NCBI GenBank assembly: GCA_965649825.1
Contig: OZ287697.1
Location: forward strand, 1,550,001-1,614,000
Source of the DNA: Penicillus capitatus
Lineage: Eukaryota; Chlorophyta
Direction of reading: 5' to 3'
Length of the DNA: 64,000 bases
The position numbers and the translations under genes were made by a program. The notes under the pieces are model-generated. The model saw nothing but the letters and a program-made list of their open reading frames with translations. It was not told where the DNA came from and ran no database searches. Within the stretch, counting starts at the first letter, position 1; each line of letters opens with the position of its first letter. Below are positions 43,516 through 55,600 of the stretch, piece after piece.

Positions 43516-44985
43516 AGTGGCTGCATCATGTTTCACATGTCGATTTGTGGGGGAATGAAGAAAAGAGATCGAAGTTCTCTACCCTTCATCGTATCGACGA
43601 TGTCGGGCATCTTAAGGGGACAGAAGTTGTTGTCGAACATGAGTTTAAACAGAAGCGTCTCATTGTTTTGCAGATTAGCCTTTCCATCTTCGTCTTCGAT
43701 TCGCTGAGATCACCGACTACTTGATGCGGAATGCATAGGAACAATGCTTCATTTCCAACGGGGCATCTCGATCCAGATTCGGACACCTGCAGAACGCAGC
43801 AGGATACAAAGGCTGCATCGTTTATTCGGATTCTCTCTCTGGACAGAGAAAGATCGCCTTCACCTGTCCACACCGACGGCTTCTGTTTCTTCGCAGACAT
43901 CTCTTGGTGCTTGTCTAACGGCAGAGATTCGAATGTTGCCTCCATAACGCAAAAAGTGTGATAAAGTGTGAGAACGTTTACGACATCGGCACAGATCTGT
44001 ATCGTCGTAGGTCTCACTCAAGGCCAGAAGCACCGTCCGTCTGGCAAACTCCGAAGAGACAGACGCGATGTCAGCCAAAGATTCGTCTAACAGAGCCTCT
44101 ATGTCACACAATCTGTGAAGGGAGATTCGATTCGACGTCTCTTACACGAGCGCGTTTTCTCTCGTAGGACGTCACGAAAAGCACAGCAGAGCGTGTCGGG
44201 TTTCTGAGCAATCAAGTACACCACAAGCCGTAAAACGTCTGCGCGAACATCTGCGATGGGGATTGCTCTGTGTGAAGACAAAGAGCGAAGCGGACCTGTC
44301 GACGAAGGGCAGCTGAACAGTGACGATGTTCTTTGGTCGAGACTCTTCACTGAGCGTCTCGTTCTTCGAAGTCAAGGAAGCCGCTCTGCGTATCGCACCG
44401 CGACGTCATTTTGAAGGAAACGGTTCAGTGGCTAAGGAGGAGCACTTGTAGACGCAGCTCTGTGTCGACTGCTTCGGCATTCGAAAAGCGAAGGTTGATG
44501 GCAGACGCTGCTCAGTGCAACATCGCACTGAGAAGATAACTCTCACCTGGAGATCGAGTCAACAAAGGCCTTATTTCAGGCTTCGGCAGGAAGTGCATGC
44601 TATCGGCAACTTCATCATATGTGTTCGGGTTCTGGTGAAAAAGTATTGGCAGCTCGCGACGAGAGCTGCCGGGAACATCTGTCCGTGCTTTGCAGAACTT
44701 GAGACGTATTCTCTTCCTGTGTGCTTACCATGATTGAATCTTCGTTGACGGTTTTGCTGCTAAATGAGAGAGGGTCACACTTTTAACTGTGTGACAGACT
44801 CGGTGCTAATGGTTTCGCGCGCACGAGCGATAACGCATCTGATTCACCTCTTAACGCAACAGTCAGTATTACATCTCACACATTCATCTCGTTGTGAAAT
44901 TGCTTAGCGACTGAGAATCATTGTCTTGTGGATACTGTCGTTTAAATGAAGGTCTTAATGAACGCAAACGTGTTTGGATGTGCAC
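43516..44985. other. Intergenic between convergent genes; no supported gene
   Basis: It separates the stop at 43515 (+) from the stop at 44986 (-), so it should contain both 3' ends. Only short frames are present and I recognise no family relict here. Confidence 0.4.
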
Positions 44986-47900
44986 CTAGTGACTTGCACC
45001 CCTAGTGGGATTGACAGTGACCGAGGTTCTGCGGCGGCCACTGCCACGGTGGCGACACAGAGAAAGAAAACCCTGCTTGAACAGGACAAAGATGTGATCG
45101 GTTACGTAGACTCTGATAATGTGATGTGGTCCTGAACGGGGATCGAATGCCACGCCTTCGTTGACCAATGTCATCCTCAAATACGTGGCACCAAAGCTGA
45201 CGAAACAGCAGAGAAAGCAGAACAGCAGCGTGGCGTTGGACACGACAACACCCAGTGTCACCAGGACTCGAACGACCGAGGAGACTCTGTCTTCGCTGAA
45301 GAAGATGCTCGAGACAAAGGTCAGCGAGGACACGAGAATCGAGGCTCCCTCCAATTCGTTCAGGACGTCAAAATCGTGGCGGTACGGACGGCAGACTATC
45401 TGCACGTACAGGGCCAGAATCAGGACGAACACTGCAAGAAGGTGCTGCAGATCGGCGCCCAGTGGGTAAGAGAAAACGACAACGACGGCCAGGATGGCCT
45501 TCCGCAGCAGGATGATCGATTCCCAGAAGATGTACTTCTTCTCGTACGATCGGTAAAGGAAACCGGCAACGTCGTAGACCCATCCCTCTTTGTAGTCTTC
45601 CTTGACGTTGCAAACAGTGAGGTGACCAATGACGGCGGGAAAGCCAAAAGTGAAGATGACCAAGAACGGCCATCCCAGGACACCTGCCAGGACTGCGTGG
45701 GATCCCTCGTAGCACTTGATCGCGGTGTCGACCGACCAGTAATCCGTCGTGTGGTCGACGCCGACGGAGACTGAGTCGTGGACTCTGATGCAGCTGAGGA
45801 TGTTGACGAGAGACTTGCTCAGCGAGATGTAGCTGATGTAGAAGATGACGAGGGCACTCAGGGTAACCTTCTTCAGCAGATAGATCCACGTCTTCTGGTA
45901 GCAGGTCTTGATCATGAACCAGAAGATGGCGTAGACGAGGATGGCGGCGAGGGGCTGGAAGATGTCGACCAGAGTGCTTCCTATGGATCGTTCGATCGAG
46001 GCAGTCGAAGGAATGATGCAGTCCACGGAACGATTGACGGCTTCGGATGTGATGCCGCTGACGAACTCTGCGGATAAGACAACGCATTCATCGTCTGTTT
46101 GATGTCATGGTGATCCCTTACCGGCGGCTTCGAACATGGCGATGATGGCGAGGGTCCACTCGACGTTGACAGCAATGGCAATTGCCGTCACCTGAAGAAA
46201 GTTCACCGTTATCTGCACACAACAGCCAAGACTGTCACTCCTTCAGTGCGAGATGGATGTGCAGATATGACCTTGAACATCTCGACTGCTTTCCATTTTG
46301 CGAGTTCCGCTTCTTCAAGGCTCTGATCGGGATCGCTTCCTTGTTCCTGATCGCTTTTCTGACCGTATCGAGAGCTCAGAAATTTGCTAGGCACGTGCCC
46401 AGTGACCATCATCTCTACCATCTGTTCGTTGACCGGAACCGGACGCTCACTCGCAGAAGCGACGGGTGGCTGAGAAGAGGATCCCTGCTGCGGCGAAGGC
46501 GAAGGCGATGCGGCGGCAGCGGCAGGAGTCTTTCGATTGCTTCTGACTGTGAAGCTTGACAGTCCCATCAGAACGAGAAAGGAGACAAAGATCAGAGCGA
46601 AGTTACCGAATCCCGAGAAGCACTTCTCGCAGAGGAAGGAGTGCGTCTTTCCATAAGACTCCTTGCATGAACCACAGAGAGGTCCATCATGTCCCTGTGA
46701 TACAAGTGTCTGAGGGGCTGAGATGACATCCAGACTCACCTCTCTGCACTGCGCCTCTGCGTAGTTCTCGAGAGATTCCTCGTCAAAGTCACAGCTCTCC
46801 ACGTCTCTGGTCGCCTCAATCATGTCTTGCTGCCTGTCTTCGGAGTCGCAGCCGTCGGATGCGAGACACCTCTGGATGTGTTCGGAGCACGGTGTCTTGT
46901 GCCAGTATCCCTTCTTCGGCAGAATCACTCGGGTCTCGCAGTTGCCGTTCTCGGGACACGGGTGGCAAGCAAGGTCGTCGTTCGGATGAAAGCTGAAAGC
47001 AGATGTCGTGCAGGGCTCGCAGAAGGTGCCGTTTCCCGATGGCACTTCTCCCATGTCACAGTTCTTCACTTCGACGGTGATCTCCATACTCTCGATCTGC
47101 TCTTGGTCGAATTCGACGACGACCTTGTAGGTGCCAGGCGTCGCAAACCCGGTGGTGGTGAGATGGACAAGATCCTGGTTCAAGAGCACCCCAGTGCGCC
47201 CGTCAAACAATCCATCTGGCGAAGACATCGAGGCCAGAACCTCTTTGTTGTCCATTCCGACTGCAGGACCTTGGCCGAAGTCGTCAACACCTCTCAGTGC
47301 AATAGCGGGAAGCGGCGAGCCACTCTTGTAGTTGCTTATGATGTAGGCGTCTTCGTTTACCGACACCACGTCTTCCTCCTCCTCGCTGAGTATGTGCGAC
47401 TGGACGTTGGACATAAAGGATGCAACTTCTCGGCCGTATCTGGCAGCTGCGTTGCCCGACAGAGCTGGACAGATGTCCTCTGCGAATTCGAGGCCCATCA
47501 GAGACTCCAACTGCTTTCTCGAATAGAATTCCGATTCTGCACTAGATGTCTGGGCCGGACACTGGACTCGCATGATCGCCGCCCTGTCGACGACGACTCC
47601 TCCACCAGCCGCTTCTGCTTCGTTCGCCGAGATGGAAGAGTTGACCACGGCGACGACGCCGCAGATGTCTCCTTGTCTCTGCGAGCAGTTCTGGTGCGCC
47701 GCTTGCACCTCTCTGGCAACATGCAGTCCACCTGCGCGATAGGATGATCACTTCTCCTCTGTTGGCACACATGAGAATACCTCCGTACACTGCTGAGTTG
47801 TTCACCACAGTGCTCTCCACCAACTGGAGAGCGAGGGATCGGGGATCAGTGTACTCAAGGAAGATCGTTCCTCCGCGTGTTGCTCTATTGTCTTGCAGTG

Positions 47901-50900
47901 TGCAGTTGACGCACAGAATGCGCGAGGCAGATCTGCCCGCGATGGCACCACCGTCCTCCTCCGCTGTGCAGCGAGACACAGTCAGATTCTTCGCCCTGAC
48001 ATCGGACTCCGACAACGCAATGGCGCCTCCGTCGACATCGGCACTGCCGTTGAACATCGACGTCGATTCCATGAACATCACGCTTCTCTTCTCGGCACTT
48101 ACAAAGCCGCCGCTTTCGGAGGCCTTTCCCTCAGTGATTTCCAGGTCACTGAGGCTCAGCGTCGACTCGGAGAGGAAGAAGCTGCCACCCTGCTCGGCTG
48201 TGCCATCTGTGAAGCGGCTGGATGTGATACTCAGGGATGAAGCCTTCATGTGGCAGTGTCCTCCGGATTCTGCAGCACGGTTACCAGTAAACGTGACGTT
48301 CGCCAGATTCCCAGTGCTGTTCCTTCGCAGATCGAGAGCTCCGCCCATTCGGGCAGTGTTGTTGCTGATGTGCATGTCCGTGATGTCGACAGTGCCTGGC
48401 CTTGTGGAGAACAGTCCACCTCCGTTGTTGATGGCATTGTTCCCTGCGAGAAGCAGTTGGCTGGCAGTAAGATTGCTCCGAGACAAGTAGATGCCGCCTC
48501 CCTCGTTATCAGAATGACTGGCTGTGATACTGACATTTGCCAACACAGCAGATGCATGCTCTGTCAAGCGCAGTCCACCACCATCCTTAGATGCCCAACA
48601 GTCCTGGATGGTCGTATTCCGCAGCGTGAGATTTCCACTTCTAATATTGATGCAGCCACCCACTCGAGCAGTCCCATTCTCTAATGATGAATCACTGATG
48701 AGCAGAAGACGGGGTTCTATGGCTTGTATGAATCCGCCAGTCTCACATCGACTGTTCTTGAAAGTGCATCGACTCAGGTTGAATGTGGAATGCTCAGTAT
48801 ATAGTGCGCCGCCGTTCTGCGTGCTCTGATTATCGATGAAAGTAACATTTACTAAAGCATCGTCGTCGCTGTGAGTTTCCAGCATGGCGCCACCAGCTCT
48901 GGCAGAATTGTTCTTGAAGACAGAGTTGATTACGGTCATGTTCCTCGAACCGACGGCGTAGAGGCCTCCTGCTGATTGAATGACAGCATTCCCTTCAAAA
49001 ATCAACTCATCTCCAAAAATCGTTGATCCAAATCCATAGACGCCCCCTCCATATCCTGCTCGATTTGCTACAAAGCGTGTACGAGTGATGATAGCTGTTC
49101 CAAATTGGGCCACTAAGATGCCGCCTCCACTTTGTGCAGCTTGGCACTCTTGAAGGGTCACATTGTGAACAGTGACTGTAGCCATCCCGCAGTTCACGCA
49201 AGCGCCTGACCTTGCAGTGCCATTTCTGAAGAGAGAATGTCTGACGTCGACGTAAGATCCTTCTCTGATCTTTATACATCCGCCACTTTCTGCCCTTCCG
49301 TTGGCGAGGATGCACCGTCTGATAGTGGCATTCGACTCGGAGACAAGGACGGATCCTCCCTCTAAGGATGCAGAATTCTCGGTGAAGGTGACGTCGACGA
49401 AGTCGCCAACGGAATTTGATAAAAGCCAGACTGCTCCTCCTCTCTCGGCCGAGTTGTTGCGGAAAAGCGAATCTCTGATGGACAGTTCCGACTCCACTGC
49501 GTGCACGGCGCTTCCATTGTTGTCTGCCAGATTCAGTCCATCGCCGACGATCTGCGTCTCCGTGATGTAGAGTCCCGCTCCTTGTTCTGCCGATCCATTG
49601 TCGATGCGGCATCTTCGGATGTCGAGTCTGGATTCTTTGGCATGAACTGCACCGCCAGACGTCGATGCGTTGTTCTGGTCGAACTCGCAGTCGGAGAGGT
49701 TGGCCGAGAGGGCCAGATCCAGATAGAGAACGCCGCCGACGTCGGCTGCGTTCTTGCTGAAAGTGGTATCTGCGATGGCGACGTTAGATTCGGAGGCGGC
49801 CATCACTCCGCCAGAACTGTTGGCCCTGTTTGAGACGAATCGGCATGACCGGATGAGGGCAGAGCTAGCCGCTCGAAGACTCAAGGCGCCGCCCTGTCTT
49901 GCTTCGTTCCGTCTGAATGTGTCGTTCGCCAAGGTCACATTCGAGCTTGTTGCTAAGATGGTGGATCCGTTCATGCCAGCATTCTCTTCGAAACGAGTGT
50001 CCCGGACGGATGCAGATGCACTCGACAGTCGAATGCATGGAGTGGCAGCGTCCGCCTCGGACATGTTGACTGTATTCCGGACGAAGGAAGCGTTAGACAG
50101 ATCCAACGATCCACTCTCGACATGGATGATGGGACACGCGTTCCCCGTTGCGTCCATGCGCTCGATGAATGTCTCTGACCCGTCTGAACCGTGGAACACT
50201 ACTGTGCTGGCGTTGGCGGAGTCCGACAGACGGTTCTGCCGAACGCGGATGTTCTGCAGCCGGTTCCGACGAGACAGCGTCACACCACAGTGACCGCCGC
50301 ACTCGTTGTCGGAGAATTCGAAGTCCATCAGTTCCAGTCTGGAGCAGGAAGGACTCTCCATGGCGAGAGCAGCAGCATCGATCACGGTGTTCCGCTCAAA
50401 GCTGACGTGCTGGAGCTGGATGACGCCTTGCGTTCTGCTGGACTGGCACTCCTCCACCTCGACGATACCTCGAGACCCAGAAGAACCTCTCAGAGAGCAG
50501 TTCTCGAATCTGAGATTGGCAAACAGAACACTTCTGGATCTACACAGAAACAGAGTGTTAAAATCACCTTCTCGCCAAGGCTGTTAGGCTCACTTGACAA
50601 GGAAGGCTCCTTCTCTGTCGCCGGGGCATGTGATAGACGCCTTCCGCGGGGCTCTCGGGTAGAGACCCTCCACACTCCGAGTTCTGCCCGTCGCCGCGCT
50701 GATCGTCACGTTCCACGGGATGGTGACTCTGGTCGCTGGGCGGACGACTTCACTGACGTCGAAGACGAGCGTATCTCCTTCTGCCGTACAGTTGACGATG
50801 ACCTGCAGGTCGTTATCAATCGCCTCAAGGATATCGCCGTCGATGCGCCAAGTACGCGCCGCTGCGTCGAGATACCGACGCATCTCACTTCTGCTCAAGG

Positions 50901-51227
50901 CGCACGGATACTCTGAGCAAATTCACATACCAAGTCCTCAGTCCATCGTGGCGCAACTGCTGTCTCGTAGTGCTCACCCGAATCTGAACTATCGGCCTCG
51001 TTCTGCAGCAGGCGTTTCCCGAGACTCTGTTTTCCGATAGCGAGTTCGTCGTCCGGCAGTCGAGACGCCATACGCGAAGAATCCTCGAACCCGTCAATGC
51101 CGTTTCCGACCCTCTCCGACACGGGCCGGCTACGGTCCAAACGTATGGTCATTTCAGCTGTGGCGCATCGCGAAGGCAGAAATGCCAAGAGGCAGAAAAC
51201 GGAGAGGAGTCGAAAGAGAGTGTCCAT
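44986..51227 (-). CDS. Pmp-like beta-helix / Cys-rich / polytopic membrane protein (~1971 aa), intact
   Basis: Exons, leftward: 51227-50978, 50912-50594, 50539-47781, 47731-46740, 46694-46272, 46212-46122, 46067-44986; whole codon total and all GT...AG introns. The signal peptide starts MDTLFRLLSV. The N-terminal domain (YLDAAARTW, IDNDLQVIVNC, IPWNVT) is at ~85-189. The beta-helix (~195-1109) carries GGA(L/V) and FxxN repeats with many N-glycosylation motifs (NST, NNT, NVT). Linker 'SGSPLPAIAL...FGQGPAVG'; Cys-rich CHPCPENGNC then GYWHKTPCSEHIQRC; GHDGPLCGSC; then about nine membrane segments with SEAVNRSVDC, YWSVDTAIKCYEGSH and FWESIILLRK. Presumed surface receptor or adhesin. It is closest to the gene at 7430 (shared first intron of 65 nt). 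It starts back to back with the gene at 52639. Confidence 0.9.
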
Positions 51228-52638
51228 GGCGAGGGTTACAATGTCCGTTTCACCGACAATGAGCTCCTCCAAATATAAAAAGCCTCGACGGTTGTCTGGA
51301 CATTCTGCCCATCACGAATCACTGCCTCAGCTTGGAAGCTGGCCGAAACTGATCGATGGAGTGCATCATTGACCGGTCCCCTTTCGCTAAGCCTCTCGTT
51401 CGATGGCTTCTTCTGCAACCGCAGGAAGAGTTGCGTCCGTAGTATTCTGGCGATTGCTTCTCAGCGACGATAGCGCGACGGACAGAGTCAGAACAGGAGA
51501 AGAGAATCTTGGGCTTGACATGCGGACACGCAGGCCGACCGTGACGCGACGGACGTGATCGATTCCATCGCGCGGCAGCTGCCGGTCGACCGAGCTTCCG
51601 CGTCCCTGCCTCCTTTGCTTCTAGGAGGCTACCTTTCACGTTACGGAGATTCCACTCACGAGCTCTCTTTTCGGCGCGGTCCACAGAGCAACTGCTCGTG
51701 ACACGAATGGTCCAATGACTGAACCCCACGGAAAGAGATCAGATATCGTTGAAAACGATCTCTGCCTTCTTGATGCGGCAGATGACGATGGGTGGGGTTT
51801 TTGCGTTGCATTGCCACTGTATGTATCTATATCTGGAAAATGAAGTTTGGAATGGAGAGATGACAGAAGCTCAATGACACACAGCGAGCGGGAGGAGATA
51901 GACTCCTGTCACGTCATTTTATCAGAAGCAATCTGAGCGAGAAGGAGAAGAACAGAACCAAGAGCTTTGTAGCTGCGGTATTCTGTAGGAGAAAGTGATT
52001 GAAAGGAGGGCATGTCACTCGGAAGCGTGGGTGTGATCTATCTGCATGACTGGTATCGCACCACGTCAATGACATCCTGGATGTTGTAAATGCACAAAGG
52101 ATCCCCAAATGGATTTAGAACCTGTTGGCTCGCGGTGTCATACACTTTGTGTTACCTGATGACTGACAGAAAGATGCATCTACCTGCGAAAAAATACCCG
52201 ACCGTAGATAGTACCGTATATGACTGTAGATACGCCGCTTTCGCTGTGTGTTCGTTCTCGTGCATCTCGAGCATGCGCAACAGGAATGTGTTTGTCGCTA
52301 TTGTGTGACAAACCAACAGGACGAGCGGATCTGCCTCGGCCGTCATGCTTAAGCCATCCATCAGCAAGGAACAAAGACATAGTGATGTGACCGACTTCCT
52401 GGCCTGGCGGTCACGAGGTGTGTGCACACCACGTGCCCAAACAGGACGACGGCGGTATTCTGATAAGGACGGGAACGAGACGTCGACGCTCGCAGTTACT
52501 ACAATATCTGGTTCGAGATTGTGTCTACAATTGAAGCGACAGGCGTACATCGCTGGATTTACTAACCCTCCTTCACGTGTATGCGTACGAAGTAAACTCC
52601 ACGTCTGTCAGCCACTTAAAAGAAACTTTGGGAAAACG
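51228..52638. other. Divergent intergenic region between two family genes
   Basis: It separates the start codons at 51227 (-) and 52639 (+), so it should contain both promoters. A TATA-like AAATATAAAAAG tract lies at 51271-51282, about 45-55 bases upstream of the minus-strand start. A CTTAAAAG motif lies ~20 bases before 52639. No coding sequence is supported. Confidence 0.35.
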
Positions 52639-55600
52639 ATGGCCCCTAAATCCCGCCTGCTTCATTTTGCTCTCTTCATAAACGTCCTTCATCTTCTCCC
52701 ATCTACGTCTCCGACGACGCCAGGAGAGACGCTGCCCGTAGCGCACAGTCGAGGATTGCTGACATCCGACGCCGACACCAGCACACGCTCAAAAGAAAGA
52801 GGCCGCCAACGCACGACCCTTAAAAGGCAGAGGACTCACAGTCGGCGCGCACTGCAGGACGAGATGGACGGTGATGTTGACGGCGGAAGGTCCGAAAAAG
52901 GTCAGACCACGCGCAGCACTCGAGACACCAGCCAAACGACTGGCGTTTGTGTCTCTGTAGAGGCATACACGTGTCACTTGCGAGCAAGGCAGATACAGGC
53001 CTTCCTTGACCCTGCAGAGCGTATCTGGCGTGTTGACGAGGCGGTTCTCGATGCCATCGACAGCGACCTGCAGTCCCTTGTCAACTGCACACGTGAAGGC
53101 GACACACTGCTCTTCGATGTTCGTGGCACCATCAAACCGACGACGCGTGTCACGATTCCGTGGAGTCTGACGATGAGCGCCGTGACCGACAGCACTCGCC
53201 TGGTGGACGGCATCTACCCTCGAGCACCGAAGAAGACATCTTTCACTTGTCCCGATATCCAGCAAGGCGTTTTTCTTGTCAAGTAGGCAAATCTTATTTG
53301 CAGCGACGGGGAATCGAGGCGGGTTGTCTCGTCATTCAGGTCTGGGCGTGTACTCTTGGCCAATCTTCGTTTCAAAGGATGTCGTTTTGATCGACCTGTC
53401 GAGTCCAGGGCTATCGTGAAGGTCGAGGATTGTTCACTGGAGGACGCCAGAACCATCGTCCAGCTGCATCACGTTAGCTTCGACGGCAATACGCTCATCG
53501 GTGCTTCGGGTCTCGATGGCGGCGCGTCGTTTTGCTCGAGGTTGAAATGGATCGACGTTACATTCAGACGAAACGTGTGCGACGGCGCCTGCGGTGTGCT
53601 GCTGTCCACAGATAACGTTCTGCGCGATGTCCGTGTCCGGGGAGTACTGAGATCTGACAGGATCGATGCTAGACCTGTGGTCTTCTATGGAGGCAATGTC
53701 TCGTACACCGAAGCGAGCGGCAGCAAGGCAATCGCCAACGAAGCGGAGATGTTTCGAATCGAAGGTGGAATCCTGGACCTCAGGAAGTCAGAATTCTTAG
53801 GCGTCTCTCCGAACGCCGAAACGAAGAATCACTCACACAGTGCTTGCATTCATCTCACGCGTTCCGAAGCTGTGATCGACGGTTGCCTATTCCAAGGCCA
53901 TCGAGTAAAAGATGAGGCCACGATCTATGCCGAAGACGGCTCAAACGTGACCCTGCGCCGTTCGTCATTGAATGGCATTAAGGCAAAGAAAGGCGGCGCC
54001 ATCGCTTTGCGGGACACGAGGGCCTTCATCAAGAACGTGTCAGTAATCTCGTGTTCATCTCAAGAAGACGGCGGAGGCATCTACGCAGTGAACTCCAACA
54101 TCACAGCGGACGGAATCACACTGCAGGCAAACAGTGCCGACAATGCTGGAGGTGCCATTTACGTTGAGGGTCAGACCACGCTCGATGTGCGCGATGCCAC
54201 GTTCGAGAGGAACAAAGCGCGAATCGGAGGGGCGATCTGTGCAAAGGAGAAGGCGACAGGACGTTTCATCCGTGTGCTCTTTACAGGAAACTCGGCAGAA
54301 GAGGTCGGCGGATCGCTGCGCCTATTTGGAGCGAACATGACCTTCACCGAATGCACTTTCACAAACGGCAGCGCAGAGGATGGCGGATTCGTTGCCATCC
54401 GAGACAACGCCACCGTCACCATCGAACACTCGACACTGACAGACGGTCAGGCCAGAGCAGACGGTGGATGCCTCCAGGCAAACCAAGGCCACTTCAAGCT
54501 CAAGGACGTCACTCTGCAGGAATGCGTTGCCAGGGTCGATGGCGGCGCTATGCGACTCGCAAGTGCCTCTGCCGACATCGCCGATTGCACCATGCTGTCT
54601 AACTGGGCCAGAGACGATGGTGGATGTCTGTATGCGGAACTCTCAGTGATCGCCGGGATTCGATGGACTGCTAACAACAACAGCGCTGGCGATCATGCAG
54701 GAGCGCTCTTCGTTCGATTTCAGACGGAGATTTCGGTAAGGGACTCCGTATTCCGCAATACGATGGCGGACAACGGCGGAGTGGTTTTTCAAGAACCGGA
54801 CTCCCTTGCGCATTTCGTGAATGTCTCCTTCGTGAACAGCACCGTTATCACCGAGGGCGGAGTGTTCTTTATCCACGGATCGATGACAGTCCTTGACAAC
54901 TGCGTTTTCGATCACAACAGTGCAGCGACTGGCGGCGTCGTGTATGCACATAGGGGTTTCAATCTCACCATCCGCCATTCGGAAATGAGGAACGGCAGAG
55001 GAGAACGCAGCGGCTGTCTGCACGCGCTCAATGGACACCTGGACATCCACAATTCGACTGTGCGAAGCTGCGGATCTGCTGGAAACGCCGGAGCTATGTA
55101 TCTGCTTGAAATGGAGGTCCGCATCTCGAACGGCAGTTTCTCGGAGAATTATGCGAAGTACGGTGGCGGAGCGATCTTTGCAGAGAAGACAAACTTCACT
55201 GGCGAGGCAATGACCGTCGAGAACAACACAGCAGTTATCCTTGGTGGCGGGTTGTTCTTTATGCAATCCAGATTCCGCCTGACGCATGTGACGTTCAAGG
55301 ACAACTTTGCTGGCGGCGGCGGAGCCATGCATCAGAGTGAAAGCACTGGAGCAGTTGTCGATGTGACATCTGTGAACAACGTCTGCTCCGAAAGCGGTGG
55401 CACCTTCCACGTCACAAACTCCAGTTTGAACATCCGGCGTTCGGAGTTTCGCGAAGGGAGAGCGCTTTCGCACGGCGGCTACATTTTGGCGTCTGGAGGA
55501 AGCGTGGTTTCCATCGCAGATGTCCAGATGAGTCACGGACAGGCAGCCAGAGGAGGAGCCATCTTTGTGACGGCGTCCTCTGTCGAAGCAAGGCATCTCT

